Positions 50,876-59,576 of a stretch of 64,000 nucleotides of DNA are shown one piece after another. Source of the stretch: Heliomicrobium gestii (GTDB taxonomy: Bacteria > Bacillota > Desulfitobacteriia > Heliobacteriales > Heliobacteriaceae); the NCBI RefSeq assembly GCF_009877435.1, contig NZ_WXEX01000005.1, positions 124,001-188,000 on the forward strand. The letters run 5' to 3'. The notes beneath the pieces were generated by a model. It saw only the letters and a program-made list of their open reading frames with translations, was not told the origin of the DNA and did not search any database. A program made the position numbers and the translations under genes. Every line of letters begins with the position of its first letter. Position 1 is the stretch's first letter.

Positions 50876-51133
50876 CCTTCATTGAATTCAGCCATGCCGA
50901 CGATGCGGCATGGCCGTCAGGCCACTGCAGGGTAGATAAACGTCTACCTCGACCCAAACCCTTGTGCGATTCCGCGCACGCTATTGATCTTATTGCGGAT
51001 ATCCGAGGGTTTGCAATCAGGCTTCCAGGACTTGATGGGAATGGAAAGGGCGAGAAGCTGAAACCGTTGCGTTTATCGGACCGTTGCGTAGGATCGCTCG
51101 GTTTTTCAACGGGCGCGCGCGATTCGACGCCGG
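50876..51133. other. 258-base gap with no recognised gene
   Basis: No convincing reading frame, RNA gene or terminator is seen. It presumably holds the promoter of the SulP gene. Confidence 0.5.
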
Positions 51134-51755
51134 TCAGCCGTTCTGCGTTTCGTTAGCACTGGATTTCTCCTCAACCGGATTCGCAGGGATGTCTTTTTTG
51201 CCGTGACCCGTGGGATGGCGTCCCGGCGTTCCGAAAAGCAGACGGCATAGGATCACCAATCCGGCGCCCTGCCCGTAGGTGATCGGTTTCAAGCCAAAGA
51301 TGTCCGGCATCAACTGATTCCATAACAGCATCACAAAGAAGCCGAACAGCAGGCTGATGGCGACTGCCATCACCATTCCGCCGAAAACATGCCGCCTGCA
51401 CCTGTTGTTGCATTTCCTTCTTATGTCGGGCCGCTTCCACATCGGCGCCGGGATCTTGAACCTGATCGCCAAGGGCCAACCCGGTCGATGGGTCGATCTG
51501 ATCCAACGAAACCGGCTGTCGCCGCTTGCGCAGGAAATCGACCACTTTGTGTTTGACCGACCGGTACATGTAGGCGGTCAGGTTTTCCACATGTCCTTCC
51601 AGATCGGCCCGGTTGAACATATTAAAAAACACCTCAGCCACAATGTCTTCCGCATCCATGTCGGAAATGCCCATGACCTTGCGGCGGACGTACTGTACAA
51701 AATTCTTATGTTCTTTTCGAAATACCTCGCCAATTCGTCTATGCCGTCCATCCAT
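51134..51755 (-). pseudogene. Remnant sigma factor fused out of frame to a small membrane protein gene
   Basis: ATG 51755 (GGAG upstream) starts an ECF/sigma-70-like protein with region 2 intact: VQYVRRKVMGISDMDAEDIV, FFNMFNRADLEGHVENL and AYMYRSVKHKVVDFLRKRR. After about residue 125, where region 4 should begin, the frame turns into nonsense and ends at 51171. In another frame of the same DNA (about 51134-51395) lies HVFGGMVMAVAISLLFGFFV, then MLLWNQLMPDIFGLKPITY: the small membrane protein commonly found just downstream of such sigma factors. A deletion that removed region 4 and the membrane gene's start fits best. Confidence 0.65.
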
Positions 51756-51840
51756 CGCAAAGTCTCCACATATCCGCGGCTCCATCTCCCCGACTGCAGC
51801 AATGTCCTGCGCCTTTAGGCAGAACCACCTAATCCCTATA

Positions 51841-51884
51841 AAAAAAGCCGTCTCAAGGTTTGACGCCGGAGACGGCTTTTTTGT
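51841..51884. terminator. Bidirectional terminator
   Basis: AAAAAAGCCGTCTC and GAGACGGCTTTTTT arms around a 14-base loop, between the sigma remnant and the PAS-like gene. Confidence 0.9.
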
Positions 51885-51923
51885 GACAAGACAGGTGCTG
51901 GGAACCCGCTTCTCAAGGCTGAC

Positions 51924-52292
51924 TTATTCCTCTTTCGCGGCCGCCGCTTGGGCTGCCTTCATGCTTTCGGCCACGCCGATGCCAAAGTGCACGTAGTAAT
52001 CGGGCACGCCGGAGACGGGGATCCAGTAGCCCAGGATCGTCGTCTCGCCCGAAACAGTATCCTGTCTCACCGCTTCGTCTTTGTCGAGGGCCTGATTGGC
52101 TTTGCAACCCTTGTGCTTTTCCGGATTGACGGCGTTGCATTTGACGCCGGGCGCACCGCCAAACCCTTTGCAACACTCATTGACGGCGACGATGGTCCGA
52201 TTCCGGCGGATCAGCATGACCGGTTCGGGAAACTTCCCCCACATGAGTTGAAAGGCTTGGGATAACTTTTCTTCTAATTGCTGTTGCTCCAT
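51924..52292 (-). CDS. Small PAS-like protein with four cysteines
   Basis: A 122-residue soluble protein. An N-terminal helix precedes a single PAS-like fold (about residues 20-105): FPEPVMLIRRNRTIVAVNEC and GETTILGYWIPVSGVPDYYV. Cysteines 40, 41, 52 and 63 cluster inside the domain, which could hold a metal, an Fe-S cluster or heme, or act as a thiol sensor. No output domain is attached. GGAGG lies nine bases before ATG 52292. The family assignment is by pattern only. Confidence 0.65.
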   Translation of the reverse strand: MEQQQLEEKLSQAFQLMWGKFPEPVMLIRRNRTIVAVNECCKGFGGAPGVKCNAVNPEKHKGCKANQALDKDEAVRQDTVSGETTILGYWIPVSGVPDYYVHFGIGVAESMKAAQAAAAKEE

Positions 52293-52397
52293 GCGATGAT
52301 GCCTCCTCTTTTTATTCTACTCTAAACGACGAAGGCGCTACCCCTTTATTGCATGAGCTGATACTTTTTTTCGCGAAAATCCGTCTTTGTATTTTAA

Positions 52398-52428
52398 TTG
52401 ACAAAAAAAAGATCATCGATAGTATAAT
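52398..52428 (+). promoter_or_regulatory. Promoter of the RND efflux operon
   Basis: TTGACA (52398-52403) and TATAAT (52423-52428) are both perfect consensus, separated by a long 19-base spacer that may make activity depend on a regulator. Confidence 0.7.
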
Positions 52429-52440
52429 GTTCCTGTCAAC

Positions 52441-52456
52441 TGACTGAACTCAGTCA
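52441..52456 (+). promoter_or_regulatory. TetR-type operator
   Basis: TGACTGA-AC-TCAGTCA is a perfect 7-bp inverted repeat just downstream of the -10 element, where a TetR repressor would block transcription. The TetR gene at 56949 is the likely partner. Confidence 0.7.
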
Positions 52457-52496
52457 TTATTGCCCTTGGCGGATCACAAATCAAGGAGGGTGCCTA

Positions 52497-53591
52497 TTGA
52501 ACGGTCACTTCAAACATGTCCTGTCCTTAGTCCTTCTATTCGGCCTGGTGGCGTCCGGTTGCAGCAAAGCCGAACCGGTCGCCAAGGAAGACATCCCGCC
52601 GGTGCGGACACAGGTGGTTTCCTTGAATGCCGAAGGAACGCCTGTCACCTACCCCGGTGAGGTCGTCGGGAGAAATGAAAGTCACCTCAGCTTCCAGGTG
52701 GGCGGTAAAATCACGAAGCGGTACGTGGAAGTGGGCGACGCCGTCAACGCCGGAGATGTCCTGATGGAAATCGATACGATTGATTTGCAGCAGGACGTGA
52801 CCACCCAGAAAGCCAGTGTCGAAGCGATTGAAGCCACCTTGCGCCTCCATGAAGACAACCTGAAGCGCTACAAGCAGTTGCTCGACAACGGCGCGATCAG
52901 CAAGGCCGAGGTGGATTCGCTGCAAACGACGCGGGACGCCACAGCGGCCCAACTGGAGCAGGCCAAATCCCAGTTGGAGCGGATGAGAAATCAGGTCAAC
53001 TACGGCGTCTTGGTGGCAGGGGCCAACGGCATCGTCTCCCACATCAGCGGCGAGGTCGGTCAGGTGGTCAACCCCAACCACCCCGGCGAGGATGTGATCA
53101 CCCTCGTCCTGGACAACGAACGGGAGGTCGCCATCGATGTGCCGGAACGGCAATTGGCCGACATCCAGAAGACTGGGAAGATCAACGTCAGTTTTTGGGC
53201 GCTGCCGAATGTTACGCTTGCTGGCACAATCCGAGATATCGCCCCCATGGCCGACAAGGCGACCCGTACATATAAGGTGAAGATCAGCGTCCCGGCGTTG
53301 CCCGCTGAGGTGAAATACGGCATGACCGCCACCGTCTCCATCTATCCCGCCAACCCGGTGGCCCGTTTCACAGTTCCCTTATCCTCCCTCTACCAAAGGT
53401 CAAATGACGCCTCAGTCTGGGTCGTGCAAGGCCATTCGGTGAGCCTGCGCCCGGTCAAGGTGGGCAATGTCCTGGACGGCAAGGTGGAGATCGTCGGCGG
53501 CCTGAAAGACGGCGAGATCATTGTCACCGCCGGCGTCCATAAGCTGCGGGAAGGCCAAACGGTCCGTGTGAACGCAGGTGGCGGCCAATGA
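52497..53591 (+). CDS. RND efflux periplasmic-adaptor-type lipoprotein
   Basis: A 364-residue membrane fusion protein (HlyD/AcrA type). A lipoprotein signal (VLSLVLLFGLVASGC) tethers it to the outer face of the membrane. It has the split lipoyl motif (HLSFQVGGKITKRYVEVGDA and NYGVLVAGANGIVSHISGEV), an alpha-helical hairpin (about 90-160) and beta-barrel and membrane-proximal domains. The start is TTG 52497 behind AAGGAGGG. Its stop overlaps the pump start (ATGA). Confidence 0.9.
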   Translation: MNGHFKHVLSLVLLFGLVASGCSKAEPVAKEDIPPVRTQVVSLNAEGTPVTYPGEVVGRNESHLSFQVGGKITKRYVEVGDAVNAGDVLMEIDTIDLQQDVTTQKASVEAIEATLRLHEDNLKRYKQLLDNGAISKAEVDSLQTTRDATAAQLEQAKSQLERMRNQVNYGVLVAGANGIVSHISGEVGQVVNPNHPGEDVITLVLDNEREVAIDVPERQLADIQKTGKINVSFWALPNVTLAGTIRDIAPMADKATRTYKVKISVPALPAEVKYGMTATVSIYPANPVARFTVPLSSLYQRSNDASVWVVQGHSVSLRPVKVGNVLDGKVEIVGGLKDGEIIVTAGVHKLREGQTVRVNAGGGQ

Positions 53592-56500
53592 GCAGGATCA
53601 AGCGATACAATCTGAGCGACTGGGCGCTCAAACACCGCCAGATGGTCTATTTCCTCATGATCGTCATCTTCGCCATGGGGCTCATCTCCTACTCCCAGTT
53701 GGGCCGTTCCGAGGACCCGGACTTTGTCATCCGGGAGATGGTCGTGGCCACCGTCTGGCCTGGCGCATCTGCGGAAGAAGTGGAAAAGCAGGTCACCGAT
53801 AAAATCGAAAAAAAGCTGCAAGACACGCCGAATGTGGACCTGATCCGCAGCTATTCCAAACCGGGCCAATCGGTGATCTTCCTTCGCCTGAAGGATTCTG
53901 TCGTCGAAAAGGATGTGCGCCCGACCTGGCTTGATGTGCGCAACATGGTCAATGACATGGCGAACACGCTGCCACAGGGCGTCTATCCGCCCATGTTCAA
54001 TGACCGTTTCGGCGACGTCTTCGGGACCATCTACGCCATCACCTCCGATGGTTTTTCGCTGGAGGAGATGCGGCAGCAGGCCGAGCAGATCCGCCAGACC
54101 CTGCTGCGCGTCAACGCCGTCGGCAAAGTAGAACTGGTGGGGGTGCAGCGGGAAGCCATCTACATTGAGATGGAAAATACGAAGCTGGCCCAGTTGGGGA
54201 TCGATCCCTCCCTGATCGCCATGAGCCTGCGCAACCAGAACTCCGTCGACGCCGCCGGGATGATCGAGACGGTCTCCGACAACCTCCACCTGCGCGTGAG
54301 CGGCTATTTTGAAAACATCGACAGCATCCGCAACCTGCCGATCCGAGCGAATGACCGCATCTTCCGCCTCGGCGACATCGCCACAGTGACACGCAGCTAT
54401 GTGGAACCGTCAGACCCGAAGATGTACTACAACGGCGAGCCGGCCATCGGGTTGGCGGTCTCCATGGCCAGCGGCGGCAACATCCTCACCCTCGGCGAGG
54501 ATCTGGACCAGACGGTCGAAAAGATCCGGCAGGACCTGCCGGTGGGCCTGGACATCCACAAGGTGGCTGATCAACCCCACGCCGTGGAAAAATCCATCGA
54601 TGAGTTCGTCGAAACCCTGGGCGAGGCGCTGATCATCGTGCTCGTCGTCTGCTTCATCAGCCTGGGGCTGCGCTCAGGGATCGTCGTCGCCCTCAGCATT
54701 CCGATGGTTGTCGCCGCCCTGGTCGTCGTCATGAAGATGGCAGATATCCAACTGCACCGGATCTCCCTCGGCGCGCTGATCATCGCCCTCGGCCTGCTCG
54801 TCGACGACGCCATCATCACGATCGAGATGATGCATGTCAAGCTCGAACAGGGGATGGACAAAGCCAAAGCGGCCAGTTTCTCCTTCTCAGCCACCGCCTT
54901 TCCGCGGTTGATCGGCGCCTTGGTCACCTGCGCCGGGTTCATGCCAGTCGGTTTTTCCAAAGGATCCGCCTCCGAGTTTGTGGGCAGCATCTTCTGGGTT
55001 GTCACGGCCGCCCTCATCTTGTCGTGGCTGGTGGCCGGCACGGTGACCCCCCTGCTGGGCTATCGCCTGCTCAAATTTCATAAGAAGGATCAAAACTACG
55101 ACCAGGTGTACAATTCTCGCTTTTACCGCATCTTTCGCAAGATACTGGAGTGGACGCTGCTGCACCGGTGGATCGTCATCGGCGCCACTGTCGTCACCTT
55201 CGCCGGTTCTGTGTACCTGATGGGGTTTGTCAAAAGCGAGTTTTTCCCCAGTTCCAGCCGGCCTGAACTGATCGTCGACATGACCTTGCCCCAGGGCGCC
55301 TCGTTGCAAGCGACAGAGCGCGAGGTGCAAAAGTTCCATGAAAAGCTGAAAGACAACCCCAATATCGTCAACTATGTGAGCTATGTGGGCAAAGGCTCCC
55401 CTCGCTTCGTGCTGGTGCACGATCCCATCTTCGACGCCTCCAACACGGCCCAATTGGTCATCCTCACGAAGGATCTGGCGGCCCGGGATCAGCTGCGCCA
55501 CGAGATCAACGAGATGCGCCAACAGGCCTTTGAAAACATTCTGATCAACACGAAGGTGATCGCCCTGGGGCCGCCGTCCCCCTACCCGGTGATGTTGCGC
55601 GTCTCCGGCATCGATCCGGCCAAGGTGCGCGAGATCTCGGAGCATGTTCGCAGCGCCATGAGTGAAAACCCCTATATCTATGACGTCAACTTCAACTGGT
55701 ATGAGAAGAACAAGGTCCTGCGCCTGAACATCGACCAGCAAAAAGCCCGGATGCTGGGCATCGACAAACAGCAGCTGGCCCAGTCCCTGCAAACCCAACT
55801 GTCCGGCATGTCCGTATCGGAGTTTCGCGAAGGCGATAAAAAGATCGCCATCCTCTTCCGGACCGATGAGGCAGACCGGTTGGATGTATCGCGGATGAAA
55901 CACCTCAACATCTATATCGGCGGCGGCAAATCTGTGCCCTTAGGGCAGATCGCCGACATCCGGTATGAGGCGGAAGACGGTCTCATCTGGCGCTACAATC
56001 TCTTGCCGACGATCACCGTCCAGGCGCAATCCCTCCCCGGCATCACCGGCAACGACCTCACCCTTCAGGTGTATGACAGCCTGAAGGAGTACCGGGACAG
56101 CCTGCCCGCCGGGTACAGCATCGATCTGTCTGGCGTGGCCGAAGACAGCGCAAAGGCGTCGAAGAACCTGGGAAGCACCATCCCCATGATGGTCATCGTG
56201 ATCATGTTCTTGTTGATGTTTCAGTTGCAGCACATCTCCAAGATGGTTCTGGTGCTCCTGACCGCCCCGTTGGGGCTCATCGGCGTCAGCCTCGCCTTGC
56301 TGTTGACAGGCAAACCCCTCGGCTTTGTGGCCCAGTTGGGCATCCTGGCGCTCGCCGGGATCATCATGCGCAACTCGGTGATCCTGATCGACCAGATCGA
56401 GACGCTCGTCCATAGCGGCGTCACCTACTGGGTCGCCATCGTCGAGGCGACTGTGATGCGCTTCCGGCCGATCATGCTGACCGCAGCCGCCGCCATACTG

Positions 56501-56677
56501 GGGATGGTGCCGCTGGCGTCGAGCATCTTTTGGGGCCCCATGGCCGTCGCCATCGCCGGCGGCCTGATCGTCGCCACGATTTTGACGCTGATCGTGTTGC
56601 CGGCCATGTATGCGGCGCTTTTCCGGGTAAAACCGGACAATCGCTCCAACGCGAATGAGGATATCGTCGTTTCTTGA
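53588..56677 (+). CDS. RND multidrug efflux pump (HAE1/AcrB family)
   Basis: A 1029-residue pump with 12 membrane helices and two large external loops. The proton-relay residues of helix 4 are present (LGLLVDDAIITIEMM, Asp406 and Asp407, the AcrB D407/D408 pair). Helix 10 region is LAGIIMRNSVILIDQIE. Other motifs are LGRSEDPDFVIREMVVATVW and GAPLGL-like TAPLGLIGVSLALLLTG. It would drive export by proton antiport with the lipoprotein adaptor. No TolC-like outer-membrane channel gene is visible. A long hairpin follows its stop codon. Confidence 0.94.
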   Translation: MSRIKRYNLSDWALKHRQMVYFLMIVIFAMGLISYSQLGRSEDPDFVIREMVVATVWPGASAEEVEKQVTDKIEKKLQDTPNVDLIRSYSKPGQSVIFLRLKDSVVEKDVRPTWLDVRNMVNDMANTLPQGVYPPMFNDRFGDVFGTIYAITSDGFSLEEMRQQAEQIRQTLLRVNAVGKVELVGVQREAIYIEMENTKLAQLGIDPSLIAMSLRNQNSVDAAGMIETVSDNLHLRVSGYFENIDSIRNLPIRANDRIFRLGDIATVTRSYVEPSDPKMYYNGEPAIGLAVSMASGGNILTLGEDLDQTVEKIRQDLPVGLDIHKVADQPHAVEKSIDEFVETLGEALIIVLVVCFISLGLRSGIVVALSIPMVVAALVVVMKMADIQLHRISLGALIIALGLLVDDAIITIEMMHVKLEQGMDKAKAASFSFSATAFPRLIGALVTCAGFMPVGFSKGSASEFVGSIFWVVTAALILSWLVAGTVTPLLGYRLLKFHKKDQNYDQVYNSRFYRIFRKILEWTLLHRWIVIGATVVTFAGSVYLMGFVKSEFFPSSSRPELIVDMTLPQGASLQATEREVQKFHEKLKDNPNIVNYVSYVGKGSPRFVLVHDPIFDASNTAQLVILTKDLAARDQLRHEINEMRQQAFENILINTKVIALGPPSPYPVMLRVSGIDPAKVREISEHVRSAMSENPYIYDVNFNWYEKNKVLRLNIDQQKARMLGIDKQQLAQSLQTQLSGMSVSEFREGDKKIAILFRTDEADRLDVSRMKHLNIYIGGGKSVPLGQIADIRYEAEDGLIWRYNLLPTITVQAQSLPGITGNDLTLQVYDSLKEYRDSLPAGYSIDLSGVAEDSAKASKNLGSTIPMMVIVIMFLLMFQLQHISKMVLVLLTAPLGLIGVSLALLLTGKPLGFVAQLGILALAGIIMRNSVILIDQIETLVHSGVTYWVAIVEATVMRFRPIMLTAAAAILGMVPLASSIFWGPMAVAIAGGLIVATILTLIVLPAMYAALFRVKPDNRSNANEDIVVS

Positions 56678-56713
56678 CCGGCGATCTCCTGTTTTCTCGT
56701 CTTCCTTTGGCAC

Positions 56714-56779
56714 GGTGGCTTCCCCGGAAGGATGTCGGTGCATCCCGCTTGCATGACACCCTCTTTTGGGGAAGCCACC
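56714..56779 (+). terminator. Stem-loop after the RND operon
   Basis: A 12-bp perfect inverted repeat, GGTGGCTTCCCC and GGGGAAGCCACC, with a structured 42-base loop. Only a weak T tract (GCTGTTTCG) follows. Confidence 0.55.
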
Positions 56780-56948
56780 GCTGTTTCGTCTCTCCCGTCA
56801 CGTTCATGCGACGCCATAGGGAGCGTTTCCCTCGCGATTTCAATCCATGTCCAGCGGTAATTCGCATCATGGCAAAGGGATATTCGCTTCGGCCAGGGAA
56901 ATAAATAACTCATCGACGGCAGCGCAACATGTTACAGGAGGCTAGGGC

Positions 56949-57590
56949 GTGACGCGTATTACAAAAAAGCCGGAGGAGAGAAAAAGCGAGCTCATCGACG
57001 CCGCTTATCATCTGTTTCTGGAAAAAGGCTACCATCACACGACAGTGAGCGATATTGTCAAAGAAGTCAGCGTTGCTCAAGGAACGTTCTTTTATCATTT
57101 TCCAACCAAAGAGGCGATTCTTGAGGCGATCATGGAGCGCTACATCTCGCAGATTCTGGACGATGCAAAGCAGATTGTGGAGAATGCGACCTTTACGGCG
57201 CCGCAAAAATTCTGCGCCTTTGTTGATTCGATTTTCGTCAATTTAATCCGGCAAGGGGTTTCGATCCCCCAACTCCTCTGTGAAGATAAACACCGTAATC
57301 TGAAACATAAGATAGAAACGCACTGCCGGCATTTGTTCACCCCCTACGTGATTCAGATTCTGGAACAGGGTACGGCCGAAAGATCGATGGCCATTGAACA
57401 TCTGCCGCAAACTGTTGACTATATGAACACGATTACGTCCTTCTTAATTGAGTCTTCTAGTTTTGGCGAGTCATCAGAAGATGTGGCCAAAAAAGCGGCC
57501 ATCGCTGAAAAACTGCTTGCCTGCGCCTTGGGCGTTCCGAGAGAACAAATTGTCTTCCACTCCATCCACCTGCTCAGCGCGCCGCGCTGA
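56949..57590 (+). CDS. TetR-family regulator
   Basis: A 213-residue repressor. The helix-turn-helix is LIDAAYHLFLEKGYHHTTVS followed by DIVKEVSVAQGTFFYHFPTK. GTG 56949 lies seven bases after CAGGAGG. Its place after the RND operon and the TGACTGA-type operator upstream of that operon suggest it controls the pump. The ligand-binding part is unlike well-known members. Confidence 0.9.
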   Translation: MTRITKKPEERKSELIDAAYHLFLEKGYHHTTVSDIVKEVSVAQGTFFYHFPTKEAILEAIMERYISQILDDAKQIVENATFTAPQKFCAFVDSIFVNLIRQGVSIPQLLCEDKHRNLKHKIETHCRHLFTPYVIQILEQGTAERSMAIEHLPQTVDYMNTITSFLIESSSFGESSEDVAKKAAIAEKLLACALGVPREQIVFHSIHLLSAPR

Positions 57591-57746
57591 CCGGCACGCC
57601 GCCCCCTCTTTGACTTGCGCATAAGAGGGTTGTACCGAACCGGCGATTTCCCAGGCGAAAAACGATAGGACCTGCTTCCCTTGTTAAAATTATATCAATC
57701 ACTGTATCATTACACTTGAAACACTCATCATGGGAGGCGGTCAGCA

Positions 57747-58781
57747 ATGCGTTCTTGGAGATCCCTCTTGTCTCTGTTGACGATTCTTCTCTTCTGCCTG
57801 TCCCTCACCACCGTGGCCTTCGCCAAACCGGGCGGAGGCGGTTCCGCTTCCGGCAAAGGAAACAGCAGCACCGGTTCCGCTTCATTCAACAAGGCGGCGG
57901 CACAGACAGGGGACGCCGCCCATCCGGGCGATGACGGCGGCAAGGCGAAGGGACCGAAAAACCGCGACGGCGCAGCCCATCCGAGCCTGAAGGGCCTGTT
58001 GCGGGCCTATACAAAGGTCGTCGCCAACGGCGCGAGCCCGAGGGCGCAAGAGGCGCTTCGGGCATTGATCGAACGGCGCGGCGGAACCGTCCCTGCTGTC
58101 GTTTATGGAAGCGCTCCCTCGGAAGACGATACCGTTCGTGACGTTTCCCTGCTGGACGCCGTCACCGCCGATTCCCAGGTCCTTCAAACCCTTGTCTCCG
58201 ATGAAGATGGGAAAGGCGAACTGACGACCATCGCCGACTCGACGTTGAGCAGCGTGCAGGTCCTGTCGAACAAAGAAACAAAAGGCAAAGCGCTCAAACA
58301 ACTGGGGCAGTTCTTTACCCAGATTGAAGAGCCGGACAAAGCGGTCGACGCACTGGAACAGTCGATCGCCCTCAACCCCGACGACGACAGCGCCTACCGG
58401 CAAATCAACGACAACGTGAAAACGTTGAACCCCCAGCAGTACAGGTTCTACCTGAAAGGCCGGCAACCGTCTTTCGACATCCCGCCTGTCCTCGAAAACA
58501 ATCGCCTGCTGATCCCCCTTCGCGCCGTATCGGAATCCCTCGGCGCAGCGGTGCAATGGGATGCCGGGACGCAAACGGCGACGATTGTCAAGGACGGGCG
58601 GAAGATCGAGATCAAAGCCGGCGAAGGCGCCGCATCGGTGGACGGAGCGAGCATCCCGTTAGAAGCGCCCGGCAAGATCGCCGGCGGCAACCGGATGGTG
58701 GTGCCCTTGCGATTCATCGCCGAGGCCTTGCAGAACGATGTGTCTTATTATCCTGAATCCCAGATGGTTGTGATCAAGTAA
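57747..58781 (+). CDS. Secreted protein with copper amine oxidase N-like domain
   Basis: A 344-residue exported protein: a signal peptide (residues 1-27, cleavage near AFAKP), a Gly/Ser/Lys-rich low-complexity segment to about 75, a helical TPR-like middle (GKALKQLGQFFTQIEEPDKA), and a C-terminal copper-amine-oxidase-N module (NNRLLIPLRAVSESLGAAVQ and GGNRMVVPLRFIAEALQNDV). A cell-surface role is likely. GGAGG lies nine bases before ATG 57747. A terminator follows at 58825. Confidence 0.85.
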   Translation: MRSWRSLLSLLTILLFCLSLTTVAFAKPGGGGSASGKGNSSTGSASFNKAAAQTGDAAHPGDDGGKAKGPKNRDGAAHPSLKGLLRAYTKVVANGASPRAQEALRALIERRGGTVPAVVYGSAPSEDDTVRDVSLLDAVTADSQVLQTLVSDEDGKGELTTIADSTLSSVQVLSNKETKGKALKQLGQFFTQIEEPDKAVDALEQSIALNPDDDSAYRQINDNVKTLNPQQYRFYLKGRQPSFDIPPVLENNRLLIPLRAVSESLGAAVQWDAGTQTATIVKDGRKIEIKAGEGAASVDGASIPLEAPGKIAGGNRMVVPLRFIAEALQNDVSYYPESQMVVIK

Positions 58782-58824
58782 CCTTTGGCGCATCGGAAAG
58801 ACAACACAAACCCTTTGACAGAAA

Positions 58825-58852
58825 AAAACACTGCCGGCGAGGGCAGTGTTTT
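58825..58852. terminator. Bidirectional terminator
   Basis: AAAACACTGCC and GGCAGTGTTTT with a six-base loop, between the copper-amine-oxidase-N gene and the convergent hydrogenase operon. Confidence 0.9.
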
Positions 58853-58880
58853 TTCTTCTGCAGCGTTTGCCTTTTACGAC

Positions 58881-59564
58881 TTACTCTTCACAGCGGAACT
58901 TGTACCCGCTCACCATCGACGACAGGGTGCCGTTGCGGGCGAACATGTCATGGCGAATGGCCAGGTACAGGTGGGTGACGACAAAGCCGACGATCCCCCA
59001 GGCCATCAGCCGGTGCAGCATATGCACGTTGTAGCTGGGGCCGAAGATGTGGAAAACCCACTGCAAGCCGCCAAAGAAGCCGTTGGGATTCAGTTCGCCA
59101 TACATGGCGAAGCCGGTCAGGGCCATAAAGACCGAGCCCACCATGATAAAACCGAAGTAAGCCAGGTTGGCCACCGGGTTGTGCCCCAGGTGCTCGTCTT
59201 TGTGATGCTTTAAGAAGAGGTAGCTCAACAGGACATCGAAAAACTCGATCCAGAAGGACTTTTGCCAAGGCCAGTGGTGGCTGCGGGCGTATTCATTGCC
59301 GACAAAGGCCCAGTAGAGCCGGAAGAGGTAGTTGGCGATGAACAGGTACCCGGCGGCGATGTGGATCATGAAGGCGTAGCCCATGAAGAAGTTGGTGGCC
59401 GCTTCGCCGGTGACCACGGTCGGTCGAAGCAGCGGATTGCCGATATAGAGGCCGGTGGCCATCAACAGGACGATACTGAGGGCGTTGAGCCAGTGGTAAA
59501 TGCGCACCGGCAGTTCCCACACATAGACCGTGTTCAGGCATCTGAGGTCTTTCCCATCCTTCAT
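58881..59564 (-). CDS. hupC: [NiFe] hydrogenase cytochrome b subunit
   Basis: A 227-residue membrane protein with four to five helices (HyaC/HupC type), which carries electrons from the hydrogenase to the quinone pool. Heme-ligand histidines appear in RIYHWLNALSIVLLMATGLY, FMIHIAAGYLFIANYLFRLY and HMLHRLMAWGIVGFVVTHLY. TAAGGAGG precedes ATG 59564, 13 bases after hupL. It is the last gene of the operon; maturation genes are not in the window. Confidence 0.93.
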   Translation of the reverse strand: MKDGKDLRCLNTVYVWELPVRIYHWLNALSIVLLMATGLYIGNPLLRPTVVTGEAATNFFMGYAFMIHIAAGYLFIANYLFRLYWAFVGNEYARSHHWPWQKSFWIEFFDVLLSYLFLKHHKDEHLGHNPVANLAYFGFIMVGSVFMALTGFAMYGELNPNGFFGGLQWVFHIFGPSYNVHMLHRLMAWGIVGFVVTHLYLAIRHDMFARNGTLSSMVSGYKFRCEE

Positions 59565-59576
59565 GCCGCACCCTCC

